Assembly: GCA_002711995.1 (NCBI GenBank)
Contig: PASN01000014.1
Span: 186,001-250,000, forward strand
Length of the DNA: 64,000 nucleotides
Source: Halobacteriovoraceae bacterium
GTDB taxonomy: Bacteria; Bdellovibrionota; Bacteriovoracia; Bacteriovoracales; Bacteriovoracaceae
Direction of reading: 5' to 3'
Shown: positions 15,032-22,854 of the stretch, in pieces
Layout of the letters: each line of letters begins with the position of its first letter
Numbering within the stretch: position 1 is the first letter of the stretch
Program-made: the position numbers and the translations under genes
Notes under the pieces: model-generated
Database searches by the model: none
The model's input: the letters and a program-made list of their open reading frames with translations, nothing else
Told to the model about the DNA's origin: nothing

Positions 15032-16024
15032 ATGAGAGAGCAGACCTATTACGGGCACGGAAAGTTGTTGTTGAGCGGAGAATACTTTGTTCTTGATGGA
15101 GCAAAGTCGTTGGCGCTTCCATGCAAACTTGGACAGGTGATGAATGTTAGGCATAGTAGAAGCGACAACCCTGTATTGCATTGGAAAAGCTATGACAATG
15201 AAGGAAAGCTTTGGTTTGAGGCCAAGTACGAACTTTGGCGCTTTAGACTTTTAACTGAAGAGGATCAGGCCTCTTTGGATCTTCAGAAAATCCTTCGTCA
15301 GGCAAGACATCAAAACATACATTTTTTAAGAGATGAAGTGGACACTCTAGTAGAGACTAAGGTCGAATTCCCACTAAATTGGGGACTTGGTTCAAGTTCA
15401 ACTCTCATCTATAACATTGCCCAATGGGCCTACATATCGCCATTTGAACTGCTTGCAAAAACCTTTGGAGGTTCAGGCTACGACATTGCCTGCGCTCAAA
15501 GCATGGGACCAATTATATACTCTAATCTTGGTGGTACGCCTTCTTGGCAAAGTGTGAACTTCAGTCCTTTGTTTAGAGACAAGCTTTACTTTGTTCATTT
15601 AAACCAAAAACAAAACTCGAGAAGAGAAATAGAAAGATACCAATCAATTGAGCTTGAGGATAAAAGGTCTCTTGTAGAACAAATCAACTCTTTGACGGTG
15701 GCCATGAGTGAGGCCTTGGATCTTCAAGAGTTTGAGGCCTACATCTATGAACATGAAAATCTTCTTTCTAGTTCTTTGGACATGCCTAGAGTTAAAGACT
15801 TGCACTTCCAGGATTATTGGGGAGCTGTTAAGTCTTTAGGAGCATGGGGCGGTGATTTCGCACTTGTAACTTCAGACAAAGGCATTGAGCGAACTCGTGA
15901 GTACTTCTCCTCAAAAGGTTTCGACACTGTTCTTGGGTATGACGAAATTATTTGCAACAATCCAATGAACGTATCAGAAACACTTTCTCAACTGAACGAG
16001 CGATTAAATGAAATTGAAGTTTAA
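15032..16024 (+). CDS. GHMP kinase, GYDIA family, in mevalonate cluster
   Basis: This 330-residue GHMP-superfamily kinase opens YYGHGKLLLSGEYFVLDGAK, the mevalonate-kinase-like substrate block. It has a P-loop-like FPLNWGLGSSSTLIYN (about residues 112-127) and then GGSGYDIACAQSMGPIIY, the sequence that names the GYDIA family. GYDIA kinases are known as companions of mevalonate genes, for example in Bacteroidota. Because the window also holds a mevalonate kinase and MvaD, this enzyme is a good candidate for the phosphomevalonate kinase step; that is inference. It overlaps mvaD by 17 bases. Confidence 0.8.
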   Translation: MREQTYYGHGKLLLSGEYFVLDGAKSLALPCKLGQVMNVRHSRSDNPVLHWKSYDNEGKLWFEAKYELWRFRLLTEEDQASLDLQKILRQARHQNIHFLRDEVDTLVETKVEFPLNWGLGSSSTLIYNIAQWAYISPFELLAKTFGGSGYDIACAQSMGPIIYSNLGGTPSWQSVNFSPLFRDKLYFVHLNQKQNSRREIERYQSIELEDKRSLVEQINSLTVAMSEALDLQEFEAYIYEHENLLSSSLDMPRVKDLHFQDYWGAVKSLGAWGGDFALVTSDKGIERTREYFSSKGFDTVLGYDEIICNNPMNVSETLSQLNERLNEIEV

Positions 16025-17054
16025 AAAGGCCATGGTGGAGTGTGTGGCTCCATCAAATATAGCCTTAGTAAAGTATTGGGGAAAAAGGGATGTTCAGATT
16101 CCTTTGAACAGCTCCGTTAGTTTTTCTCTAAGATCCTGCCTAACCCAAACCAAAGCGGAGTTTTCTTTTGGGGACGGTGAAAGAGAGATAGGGTTCTTCT
16201 TTCACGGTAAGGAGACACCCTCTTTTGTGAAAAAAATCGAAACATTTATCAATCGGGTTGAGAATCAGTACCCGTGGGTTAAAGACATATCCGGCCTGAC
16301 ACTGCACTCTGAAAACTCATTTCCACATTCATCTGGAATTGCCTCTTCCGCAAGTGGATTTGCAGCGCTTGCAACTTGTTTTGAAAAAGTTCACTCCGAA
16401 CTTATGGGTGAGAAGTTCAATTATTCTCGCGCAAGTGAGGCCGCAAGACTTGGATCTGGAAGTGCCTGTCGCAGTGTGTTTGGAGAATTTAATATTTGGG
16501 GAGAACTAGAACAAGGTATTGGGAACAACCAATATTCTCAAGCTCTCACTTATATTCATCCCATTTTTAAATCAGTTAGAGATGCTATTTGCATCGCCAG
16601 TTCCGGGGAGAAAAGCGTTGGCAGCACCGCAGGGCACGCCTTGATGAACGGTCACGTCTATGGAGAACAAAGAATCACCCAGGCGCAAAGCAACTCAAAG
16701 GCATTGTTGAAGTGTCTTGAAAGTGGAGACCTATGGAAGGCCGGTGAGATTATAGAAGAAGAGGCGCTAGGTCTGCACGCTCTTATGATGACTTCTAGGC
16801 CATCATTTATACTGATGAAACCTAATACATTAAAGATGATAGAAATTATCCGAAACTTTCGACAAAACCAAAATATCCCTGTATTTTTCACCCTCGACGC
16901 AGGCCCTAACCCGCATGTAATCTACTTTGATGAGGGTGCCACCCTTGTTGAAAGCGAACTTCTCGAGCAGTTGAGACCTCATTGCGAAGACGGAAGAATC
17001 ATCATGGACGGTATTGGAAGTGGGCCAAAGATTTTGGAGTCCTTTTTTGAATAA
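16008..17054 (+). CDS. mvaD: Diphosphomevalonate decarboxylase
   Basis: This 348-residue GHMP-fold enzyme performs ATP-dependent decarboxylation of diphosphomevalonate to IPP. Diagnostic blocks are VAPSNIALVKYWGKRD with IPLNSSVSFSL, and the P-loop-like SENSFPHSSGIASSASGFAA (about residues 103-122). RLGSGSACRSVFGEF follows, then FFTLDAGPNPHVIY with the catalytic Asp. The start at 16008 lies inside the preceding gene; an ATG at 16032 (MVECVAPSN) gives the length seen in many homologues and is the alternative. It overlaps the mevalonate kinase start by 8 bases. Confidence 0.93.
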   Translation: MKLKFKKAMVECVAPSNIALVKYWGKRDVQIPLNSSVSFSLRSCLTQTKAEFSFGDGEREIGFFFHGKETPSFVKKIETFINRVENQYPWVKDISGLTLHSENSFPHSSGIASSASGFAALATCFEKVHSELMGEKFNYSRASEAARLGSGSACRSVFGEFNIWGELEQGIGNNQYSQALTYIHPIFKSVRDAICIASSGEKSVGSTAGHALMNGHVYGEQRITQAQSNSKALLKCLESGDLWKAGEIIEEEALGLHALMMTSRPSFILMKPNTLKMIEIIRNFRQNQNIPVFFTLDAGPNPHVIYFDEGATLVESELLEQLRPHCEDGRIIMDGIGSGPKILESFFE

Positions 17055-17922
17055 GTTTTGTGGCAAAGTTTTATTATTTGGTGAATACTCGGTTGTTAAA
17101 GGTGGGAATGGACTTGCTTTGCCATTTTTTGACTATAGCGGACAGCTTGAGAAAAATTGTGGAAGTGTTGATTCTGGCCTTGAAGACTTTGCCAAGTTTC
17201 TAAGAAATTCAAGTATCTTAAATGACACCTTAAATGTTGAAGCTTTTATGGAAGATGTTCAAGGTGGATTAAGGTTTAATAGCGACATCCCGCAAGGTTC
17301 AGGTGTTGGCAGCTCTGGAGCGCTTTGCGCCGCCATCTATTCCACATACCATAAAGGAAAAGACCTATGCTCCATTCAAAACACTTCGGACATGTCTGAA
17401 GTTAAAGACCATATGTCTTTGATGGAGTCTTTTTACCATGGGTCTTCTTCTGGATTGGACCCTCTAATTTCCTTGGCACAAAAACCTGCTTTGGTTAAAA
17501 ACAGAAACAATATTGAGTTCGTTGATTTTAAAGAAAAGCCAAAGCTCAATCTATATTTGTACAACACTGGTGTGAGTAGACACACATCTCCTTTGGTTCA
17601 CGAATTTTTAAAACAATGTGAAGAGCCGGAGTACGAAAAGAAGACTCAGGAGTTTATAGAGATCTCCAATCAGCTTATTTTGGCCTCTATGACAAATGAT
17701 TATAAAAGTTTTGATGAGTTGTTTTATAGATTAAGCAAATGGCAGTACCTTAACTTTAGGCCTATGATTTGTTCTTCTGTAGACTCATTGTGGCTTGAGG
17801 GACTTGAATCTAAGGAATTCTATCTTAAACTTTGCGGCGCCGGCGGCGGTGGGCATTATATTGTTTATGAAAGAGTCCCTGGAGAAGGTCGCTTCTCCAA
17901 GGCATGTAAGGTTCAATTTTAA
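17047..17922 (+). CDS. mvk: Mevalonate kinase
   Basis: This 291-residue GHMP kinase phosphorylates mevalonate. The preferred start is TTG 17047, with GGAG 7 bases upstream, giving MNKFCGKVLLFGEYSVVKGG, the expected mevalonate-kinase N-terminus; a TTG 33 bases earlier only adds non-homologous residues. Other motifs are the ATP loop IPQGSGVGSSGALCAA (about residues 83-98), SSGLDPLIS, and the closing KLCGAGGGGHY. The start codon overlaps the mvaD stop. The stop at 17920-17922 abuts the stop of the convergent crotonase gene with no spacer, leaving no room for a separate terminator. Confidence 0.87.
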   Translation: MNKFCGKVLLFGEYSVVKGGNGLALPFFDYSGQLEKNCGSVDSGLEDFAKFLRNSSILNDTLNVEAFMEDVQGGLRFNSDIPQGSGVGSSGALCAAIYSTYHKGKDLCSIQNTSDMSEVKDHMSLMESFYHGSSSGLDPLISLAQKPALVKNRNNIEFVDFKEKPKLNLYLYNTGVSRHTSPLVHEFLKQCEEPEYEKKTQEFIEISNQLILASMTNDYKSFDELFYRLSKWQYLNFRPMICSSVDSLWLEGLESKEFYLKLCGAGGGGHYIVYERVPGEGRFSKACKVQF

Positions 17923-18762
17923 TTACTGGCGAGGCCCTTTGCCTTTATTTTCAGAGTCTTTAACGATGCTTAGCTTTACGGAGTGAGACATGCTCTTGCC
18001 TTCCATAAAGTCTCCGTCTTCCTCTTTCCAGTCTTCACTAACCATTGCAGCTTCTGAAACTCTTCTTTCGTATTTAGTGGCGCGCTCAAACTCCAGTCTT
18101 GCGTGCTCAAGAAGGCCTAGTTTGGTCTGAATGCGCTGAACAGGAGCACAGTGAGAGACAGATTGAAGCAACTCTTGAATGCATTCTTGGCGATTGTCTT
18201 CTTTGTATTGCTCGCTAATAAAGCCACTCATAAGTAGCTGAGACGACGCAATCTCTTTACCTGTAAGGGTCCAGTTTCTGGCCATTGCCTGGCCTACAAT
18301 TATACTTAGAAAGCCAATCCCGCCAGAAGAGGGAACAAGGCCTACTCTATTATGATTGAATGCTATTGATGCGTCTTCTTCAGAGATTCTTATGTCCGCG
18401 CCTAATGCAAGCTCACTAGCAAGGTCAAAACTTCCTTTTCCCAAATCCATGATTATGGTCTGAGGCAAGTGGTACATTGCGTGCACAATTGTCTGAAGTT
18501 TTTTGGACATTTTTTCCAATTTCTTAGCACTCATGTTTGGAAGCTTTTCCTTATTGATTCCTTCAGAGAAAAAGCTGTTTGCGCTCGAAATGAAAATTGA
18601 TTTGATCTCAACACGGCTGCTTGCCCACGCGAGAATGGATTCTAATTCAAAAAGGGTCTCCAAAGTGATGTTTGGGCAATCCTCTTTAAAAGAGATGTTT
18701 AAAGTCTTTGTTGGGCGTGATAACGCCACCTTCAATGTGCTGTAACTAAATAACTCGTTCAT
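17923..18762 (-). CDS. Enoyl-CoA hydratase/isomerase (crotonase) family protein
   Basis: This 279-residue crotonase-fold protein has FISSANSFFSEGINKEKL as the first oxyanion-hole region (around residue 60). The second is DLGKGSFDLASELALGADIR, in place of the usual GxAxGGGxxLAxxCD. It continues FNHNRVGLVPSSGGIGFL, where the usual GxxPxxG is recognisable. The catalytic Glu positions of hydratases are not clear, and the Gly-Gly-Gly is replaced by Lys-Gly-Ser-Phe, so hydratase activity is uncertain. The C-terminal tail is charged and disordered. It is transcribed alone, convergent with the mevalonate operon. Confidence 0.72.
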   Translation of the reverse strand: MNELFSYSTLKVALSRPTKTLNISFKEDCPNITLETLFELESILAWASSRVEIKSIFISSANSFFSEGINKEKLPNMSAKKLEKMSKKLQTIVHAMYHLPQTIIMDLGKGSFDLASELALGADIRISEEDASIAFNHNRVGLVPSSGGIGFLSIIVGQAMARNWTLTGKEIASSQLLMSGFISEQYKEDNRQECIQELLQSVSHCAPVQRIQTKLGLLEHARLEFERATKYERRVSEAAMVSEDWKEEDGDFMEGKSMSHSVKLSIVKDSENKGKGPRQ

Positions 18763-18939
18763 TACCCCTTCCTTGGTTTAATGAGTTTGCGTCCTGCTAA
18801 TAATATTCTTGAATGTCAGGCGCTTAAAGTCAAACGTCTAAAAAACTTTATAACAGCTGCTAGAATTATTGGTAACTTAGAGTGTGAAAGTTGTATGTTT
18901 TGGTATGGTTTTTCTGGGTTGAGATGAGGTCGGGAATAT

Positions 18940-18962
18940 GCTCGGCCCAAAAAGGACCGAGC
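18940..18962 (-). terminator. Hairpin downstream of the trxB operon
   Basis: GCTCGGCCC and GGACCGAGC (18940-18948 with 18954-18962) pair with one C-A mismatch around a 5-base A loop. It begins 9 bases beyond the trxB stop on the minus strand. No T run follows on that strand, so termination would be weak; it may instead protect the 3' end. Confidence 0.45.
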
Positions 18963-18970
18963 TAAAATAA

Positions 18971-19912
18971 TTAAGCTTTACCGTGTTCTTCTAGGTATCT
19001 TTCTGCGCGAATTGCGGCCATACAGCCTGATCCAGCAGCACTGATTGCTTGTCTGTAGTATGAGTCTTGAACGTCTCCACAAGCGAATACACCTGGGATA
19101 TTGGTGTCTGGGTGTCCACCTTCAGTAACAATGAACCCGTGGTCGTCTGTTTTTATTTGTCCGTCCAAAAACTTCGTGTTTGGAGTGTGTCCAATACCCA
19201 TAAATAGGCCATCAGTTTTTCTCTCAGATTTTTCACCGGTCTTAGTGTTAACAACTTGGATGCCAGTCACACCAGTTTCATCGTGAAGAATTTCTTCAAC
19301 TTCAGTGTTCCAAACAAACTCAATTTTTGGATTGTTGAATGCTCTTTCTTGCATAGCTTTAGAAGCTCTAAGTTCGTCTCTTCTGTGGATAACGTGAACC
19401 ATGGAAGCAAACTTTGTAAGAAACGTTGCTTCCTCCATTGCAGTGTCACCACCGCCCACAACGTGAACAACTTTATCTCTATAAAAGAATCCGTCACAAG
19501 TTGCACAAGCAGAAACACCTTTTCCAATTAGCTCCATCTCGTTTGCAAGGCCAAGATACTTAGCACTTGCACCTGTGGAGATAATCACAGTTTGAGCTTC
19601 AACTTGGTGTCCATTAGCGCAAGTGATCAAGAAAGGTCTTTTTGAAAGATCCACTTTCTCAACCATAGTTGCCAAGTAGTCAGTTCCAAATCTCTTGGCC
19701 TGCTCTTTCATCTTGTGCATAAGGTCTGGACCCATTACACCTTCAGGAAAACCTGGAAAGTTTTCAACGTCTGTAGTGGTTGTTAACTGTCCGCCAGGCT
19801 CTGTGCCTTCAATTACCAATGGTTTTAAATCCGCTCTAGAAGCGTATAAAGCCGCAGTATAACCTGCAGGGCCTGAGCCTATAATGGCCACATCTCTTTT
19901 TTCTGGTTGCAT
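18971..19912 (-). CDS. trxB: Thioredoxin-disulfide reductase
   Basis: This 313-residue flavoprotein reduces thioredoxin with NADPH. It has the FAD motif IIGSGPAGYTAALYASRA at residues 10-27, the redox pair CATC at 136-139 followed by DGFFYRDK, an NADPH motif VVGGGDTAMEEA and the closing GVFACGDVQD. Length and order match bacterial low-molecular-weight TrxB exactly. It lies 14 bases downstream of a 63-residue gene and is probably co-transcribed with it. Confidence 0.95.
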   Translation of the reverse strand: MQPEKRDVAIIGSGPAGYTAALYASRADLKPLVIEGTEPGGQLTTTTDVENFPGFPEGVMGPDLMHKMKEQAKRFGTDYLATMVEKVDLSKRPFLITCANGHQVEAQTVIISTGASAKYLGLANEMELIGKGVSACATCDGFFYRDKVVHVVGGGDTAMEEATFLTKFASMVHVIHRRDELRASKAMQERAFNNPKIEFVWNTEVEEILHDETGVTGIQVVNTKTGEKSERKTDGLFMGIGHTPNTKFLDGQIKTDDHGFIVTEGGHPDTNIPGVFACGDVQDSYYRQAISAAGSGCMAAIRAERYLEEHGKA

Positions 19913-19926
19913 GTTCTAATACCTTT

Positions 19927-20118
19927 TTATTCTTCTTCCACGCCAAGCATCTTTTTAATGTCTGCAGGGCGGTCGTCTTTCTCAGGGTTCATTTCGTAAT
20001 ATGCTTTTACACTAATTAGGTCATCAGGGTTTGAGGCCTTTGCAGTAACTGTGTATTGTTCACCTGTCATAGCGCACTCATATTTATAAAATTTCTTTTC
20101 TTTTCTTCTTTTGGCCAC
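19927..20118 (-). CDS. Small conserved-type protein upstream of trxB
   Basis: This 63-residue protein starts at GTG with GAGGAG upstream, which strongly supports expression. It opens with a basic run (MAKRRKEKKFYKYECAM), has a single Cys, then an acidic C-terminal half (YYEMNPEKDDRPADIKKMLG). The K/R-rich start and the short YxCxxTGExYTVT strand recall small ribosome-associated beta proteins, but it lacks the paired cysteines of a zinc ribbon. It probably shares a transcript with trxB. No function is assigned. Confidence 0.65.
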   Translation of the reverse strand: MAKRRKEKKFYKYECAMTGEQYTVTAKASNPDDLISVKAYYEMNPEKDDRPADIKKMLGVEEE

Positions 20119-20245
20119 AATGTCTCCTCAATAAATTTAGATGGTTATTTATAAATGATTTCTTGCGTCTAATCAAGGTTCTTTGATACCATACAAGTAT
20201 AAGTCGGTATCCAAACCAGCATGTCAAGGCCCAAGGAGGAATGTT

Positions 20246-21757
20246 TTGACGCGTTTAGTTGTAATTCTTGTCATTGCATTGAACTCTTACGCCTGGTCCA
20301 TGGACTATAGCGTTAAAATTAGTCAAGTTTCCAGCTCCGGAAAAACCGTGGTGCTCAATAAGGGCCTAAACGATCGGATTAAGACGGATGATTACGGTGT
20401 TCTGCTAAAGGAAATGCTTCGAAAGGATGATAAGACTGGCCAGAGCTACACTGTGTATAAACCTGTGGCAAAACTGAAGGCCGTAAGAGCTTTGTCGGAC
20501 ATCTCTATTTGGATAGCATTCCGCTCTTTTCTTCCCAACGAACTAACCAAAGACAATAAACTCATTCTCCTTTCCGAAACAGAGCTTCTACAAGGTAGAA
20601 GAAAGCTAAAAGTAGATAGAAGAAGCATCGTCTCAAAGAAAAGTGAAATAAAAGAGAACTTAAAGAGAAGCCTGAAAGGGGATGGTGAGTCCATGGCAAA
20701 CAAGCTTGGTGACTATCAGGCGGCTCTTACCCTTGAAAAAAATAAAAAGCACCACGATTCAGATGTGACTCTAATAGATCTTAAAAAGTGGGAAAATGCT
20801 AGTTTTCAGGGCAATAAACACTACCAAGGATTTTACGAAAGTCCGCATGCCGAAGTTTTTCGTCAAAGAAAAAGGGTTCATACCTTTGAGAAAATGGTTG
20901 TCCAATTTGTTCAAAAACATTCTGACAAAAACTTCACCAAGAAAAAACTCTACGCCGAACAAAAAAGAGATGAAAACCTTCCCATGTTTCAGGATCGAAG
21001 CCTTAGAGGCTCTGTTTATAGCCAGAGTGAGTATGAGAGTGAGCTTCGACGCAAAAGAAATGAAAGACTTAGAAGTGATCTTTTGGCCCAAGGGGAAGAT
21101 TGGTCAGATGGATATTCCGACGAAGAGCTTGCTCGGCTGGTAAAAAAAATTGGGGTTGCAAAAGAGTTGGAGAGAAGAAGGTCCATTACAACCAATCTGT
21201 TTGACTACCAAGCATATGCATCAATTGGCATAAACATGCTGGATAATGAGAACACCTCCGACCAAGTCAACACTCAAGATGGAAGATATGATGCGGAAGC
21301 GGCCCTGGAGTGGTTTTTTCTTAAAAGAAATGAACAGACTTCAAAGTTTGCTTTTGAAGTAAGCGCTAGGTTTGCCAAAGACTCTTTAAGCACTGGTGGC
21401 TTTAACGCTGTTAGCACTGAGTATAGCAGCGCTATTCATTTGAACTGGTATCCTTTCTTGCCTCCTAACACCGTGGGGGACAATATTATTTATGTGGGCA
21501 CATTTTTTCGATATGGATGGGCCACTAGAGAGATCCCTAGCCAAAATGAACAGGGCAACTACCAAATCTACTCATTTCCAGGTTTAAGAGCTGGCATAAA
21601 ATATAATTTCCCAAGTGGTTATGGAGCTCGTGTAAACGCAACTCTTGAAAATATTCAAAGCGACCGATTGACGAAAAATGAGGATGGTGGAGAGTTGCCA
21701 GATAGGGTAAGTCATCTTGACGGAAAAGTTTCAATTGGACTTAGTCGGTTTTTTTAG
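20246..21757 (+). CDS. Exported protein with predicted outer-membrane beta-barrel C-terminus
   Basis: This 503-residue protein starts at TTG 20246, 6 bases after AGGAGG. That gives a signal peptide (MTRLVVILVIALNSYAWS); the longer frame from 20183 lacks this. A small N-terminal domain (about residues 20-110) has the phrase GKTVVLNKGLNDRIKTDDYG, like the 'N-x-G-x-x-D-G-[LI]-K-x-G-D' strand-turn of FlgT-C-type domains. A charged helical middle follows. From about residue 320 alternating hydrophobic/aromatic strands run to a terminal Phe-Phe (IGLSRFF), as in outer-membrane barrels. The next gene is a paralogue. Confidence 0.65.
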   Translation: MTRLVVILVIALNSYAWSMDYSVKISQVSSSGKTVVLNKGLNDRIKTDDYGVLLKEMLRKDDKTGQSYTVYKPVAKLKAVRALSDISIWIAFRSFLPNELTKDNKLILLSETELLQGRRKLKVDRRSIVSKKSEIKENLKRSLKGDGESMANKLGDYQAALTLEKNKKHHDSDVTLIDLKKWENASFQGNKHYQGFYESPHAEVFRQRKRVHTFEKMVVQFVQKHSDKNFTKKKLYAEQKRDENLPMFQDRSLRGSVYSQSEYESELRRKRNERLRSDLLAQGEDWSDGYSDEELARLVKKIGVAKELERRRSITTNLFDYQAYASIGINMLDNENTSDQVNTQDGRYDAEAALEWFFLKRNEQTSKFAFEVSARFAKDSLSTGGFNAVSTEYSSAIHLNWYPFLPPNTVGDNIIYVGTFFRYGWATREIPSQNEQGNYQIYSFPGLRAGIKYNFPSGYGARVNATLENIQSDRLTKNEDGGELPDRVSHLDGKVSIGLSRFF

Positions 21758-21771
21758 CTTAAACTATCTAT

Positions 21772-22854
21772 ATGAAATATTTAAAGATTATAATTGCTTG
21801 CCTGATTATTACACCCTCATTTGCCTTGGAGATTGATGAAAAACTCACTCTGAGAATCGTTAAGACTTCTGATACAAGAAAAACTGTTCTGATAAATAGA
21901 GGACAAGAAGATGGCCTAGCTAAAGGGGACCATGCAAAGTTTTATCTGAGTGTTGGTGTTGTGGCCAGAGGTGTTGTAATCAAAGTATCTCCCACAAGAT
22001 CTGTATGGGCGCTATATCGTCTTGTGAACGCCAATTACATTAAAGACGATCAAGTTATGAAACTCAAGATCACAGCTCCTGTAAAGATCACTAAGGATGA
22101 GTCCCGTGATCTTGTAGGGGATGATGTGCCAAGCAGAGTGTCCAAAGATCCCAGAGACCTTGGCATTCCTCTCGCTTCCGGCGCTGATGATATTGAATTG
22201 GAAAATGAAATGGGAAGAGCTGATGGCCCAGTGTTTGTTGAGACCTCTTTCAAAAGTGAGAGAATTAACAGCTCTAATAAAGAAGTCTTTGGCACTTTCT
22301 ATTACGATAGCAAGTCATCAACAGTTTCAGCAAACAGTGGAGCTGAGTTCTCTGGAACAGATATGTCCATGATTCTCGACGCTGGACTGGAGTACTTTTT
22401 CTCCAATCAAAGCAACTGGCTTTCCAGGCTGTCTTTAATTGGGGCCTATAGGATGATTAGTCGAAGCACTTTGGCGTTTGAGGGGACCGAGGTTCAAGAA
22501 AACGCCAGTCTTTTTGGTGTGGGAACTAGCCTTTATCCATTGGCCAAACCAGATGTCACTCATCGCATTATTCCATTTGCTCAATTCATGTATTTTACAG
22601 GAAGCTTGAAGTCGAACTACGCCATACAGAACCCATCCACGGCCACTGTTGGCAACCAAGAGTTGTCGGCCGTGATCACTATGTTTTCAGTTGGCGGTGG
22701 GGCAAAGTATATTTTTAATAATGGGTTTGGTGTAAGTGCCAAACTTGAGTATCAAAGTAGAGTCGACGCCTTTGAGGCGGACGCCGCAAATGTTAGTTGG
22801 GACAAAAGCTCATCAGGTCCTAAAATTATGAGCTCTTTTAGTTATCGTTTCTAA
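21772..22854 (+). CDS. Paralogous exported beta-barrel protein
   Basis: This 360-residue protein has a signal peptide (MKYLKIIIACLIITPSFA). The N-terminal domain carries RKTVLINRGQEDGLAKGDHA, matching the same phrase in the preceding gene. A Ser/Asp-rich linker follows, then a C-terminal barrel-like half ending SSFSYRF with the terminal Phe of outer-membrane proteins. It starts 14 bases after the preceding stop and is co-transcribed. It lacks the long charged middle of its neighbour. Its last 17 bases overlap glpD on the other strand, and a terminator hairpin follows inside glpD. Confidence 0.65.
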   Translation: MKYLKIIIACLIITPSFALEIDEKLTLRIVKTSDTRKTVLINRGQEDGLAKGDHAKFYLSVGVVARGVVIKVSPTRSVWALYRLVNANYIKDDQVMKLKITAPVKITKDESRDLVGDDVPSRVSKDPRDLGIPLASGADDIELENEMGRADGPVFVETSFKSERINSSNKEVFGTFYYDSKSSTVSANSGAEFSGTDMSMILDAGLEYFFSNQSNWLSRLSLIGAYRMISRSTLAFEGTEVQENASLFGVGTSLYPLAKPDVTHRIIPFAQFMYFTGSLKSNYAIQNPSTATVGNQELSAVITMFSVGGGAKYIFNNGFGVSAKLEYQSRVDAFEADAANVSWDKSSSGPKIMSSFSYRF

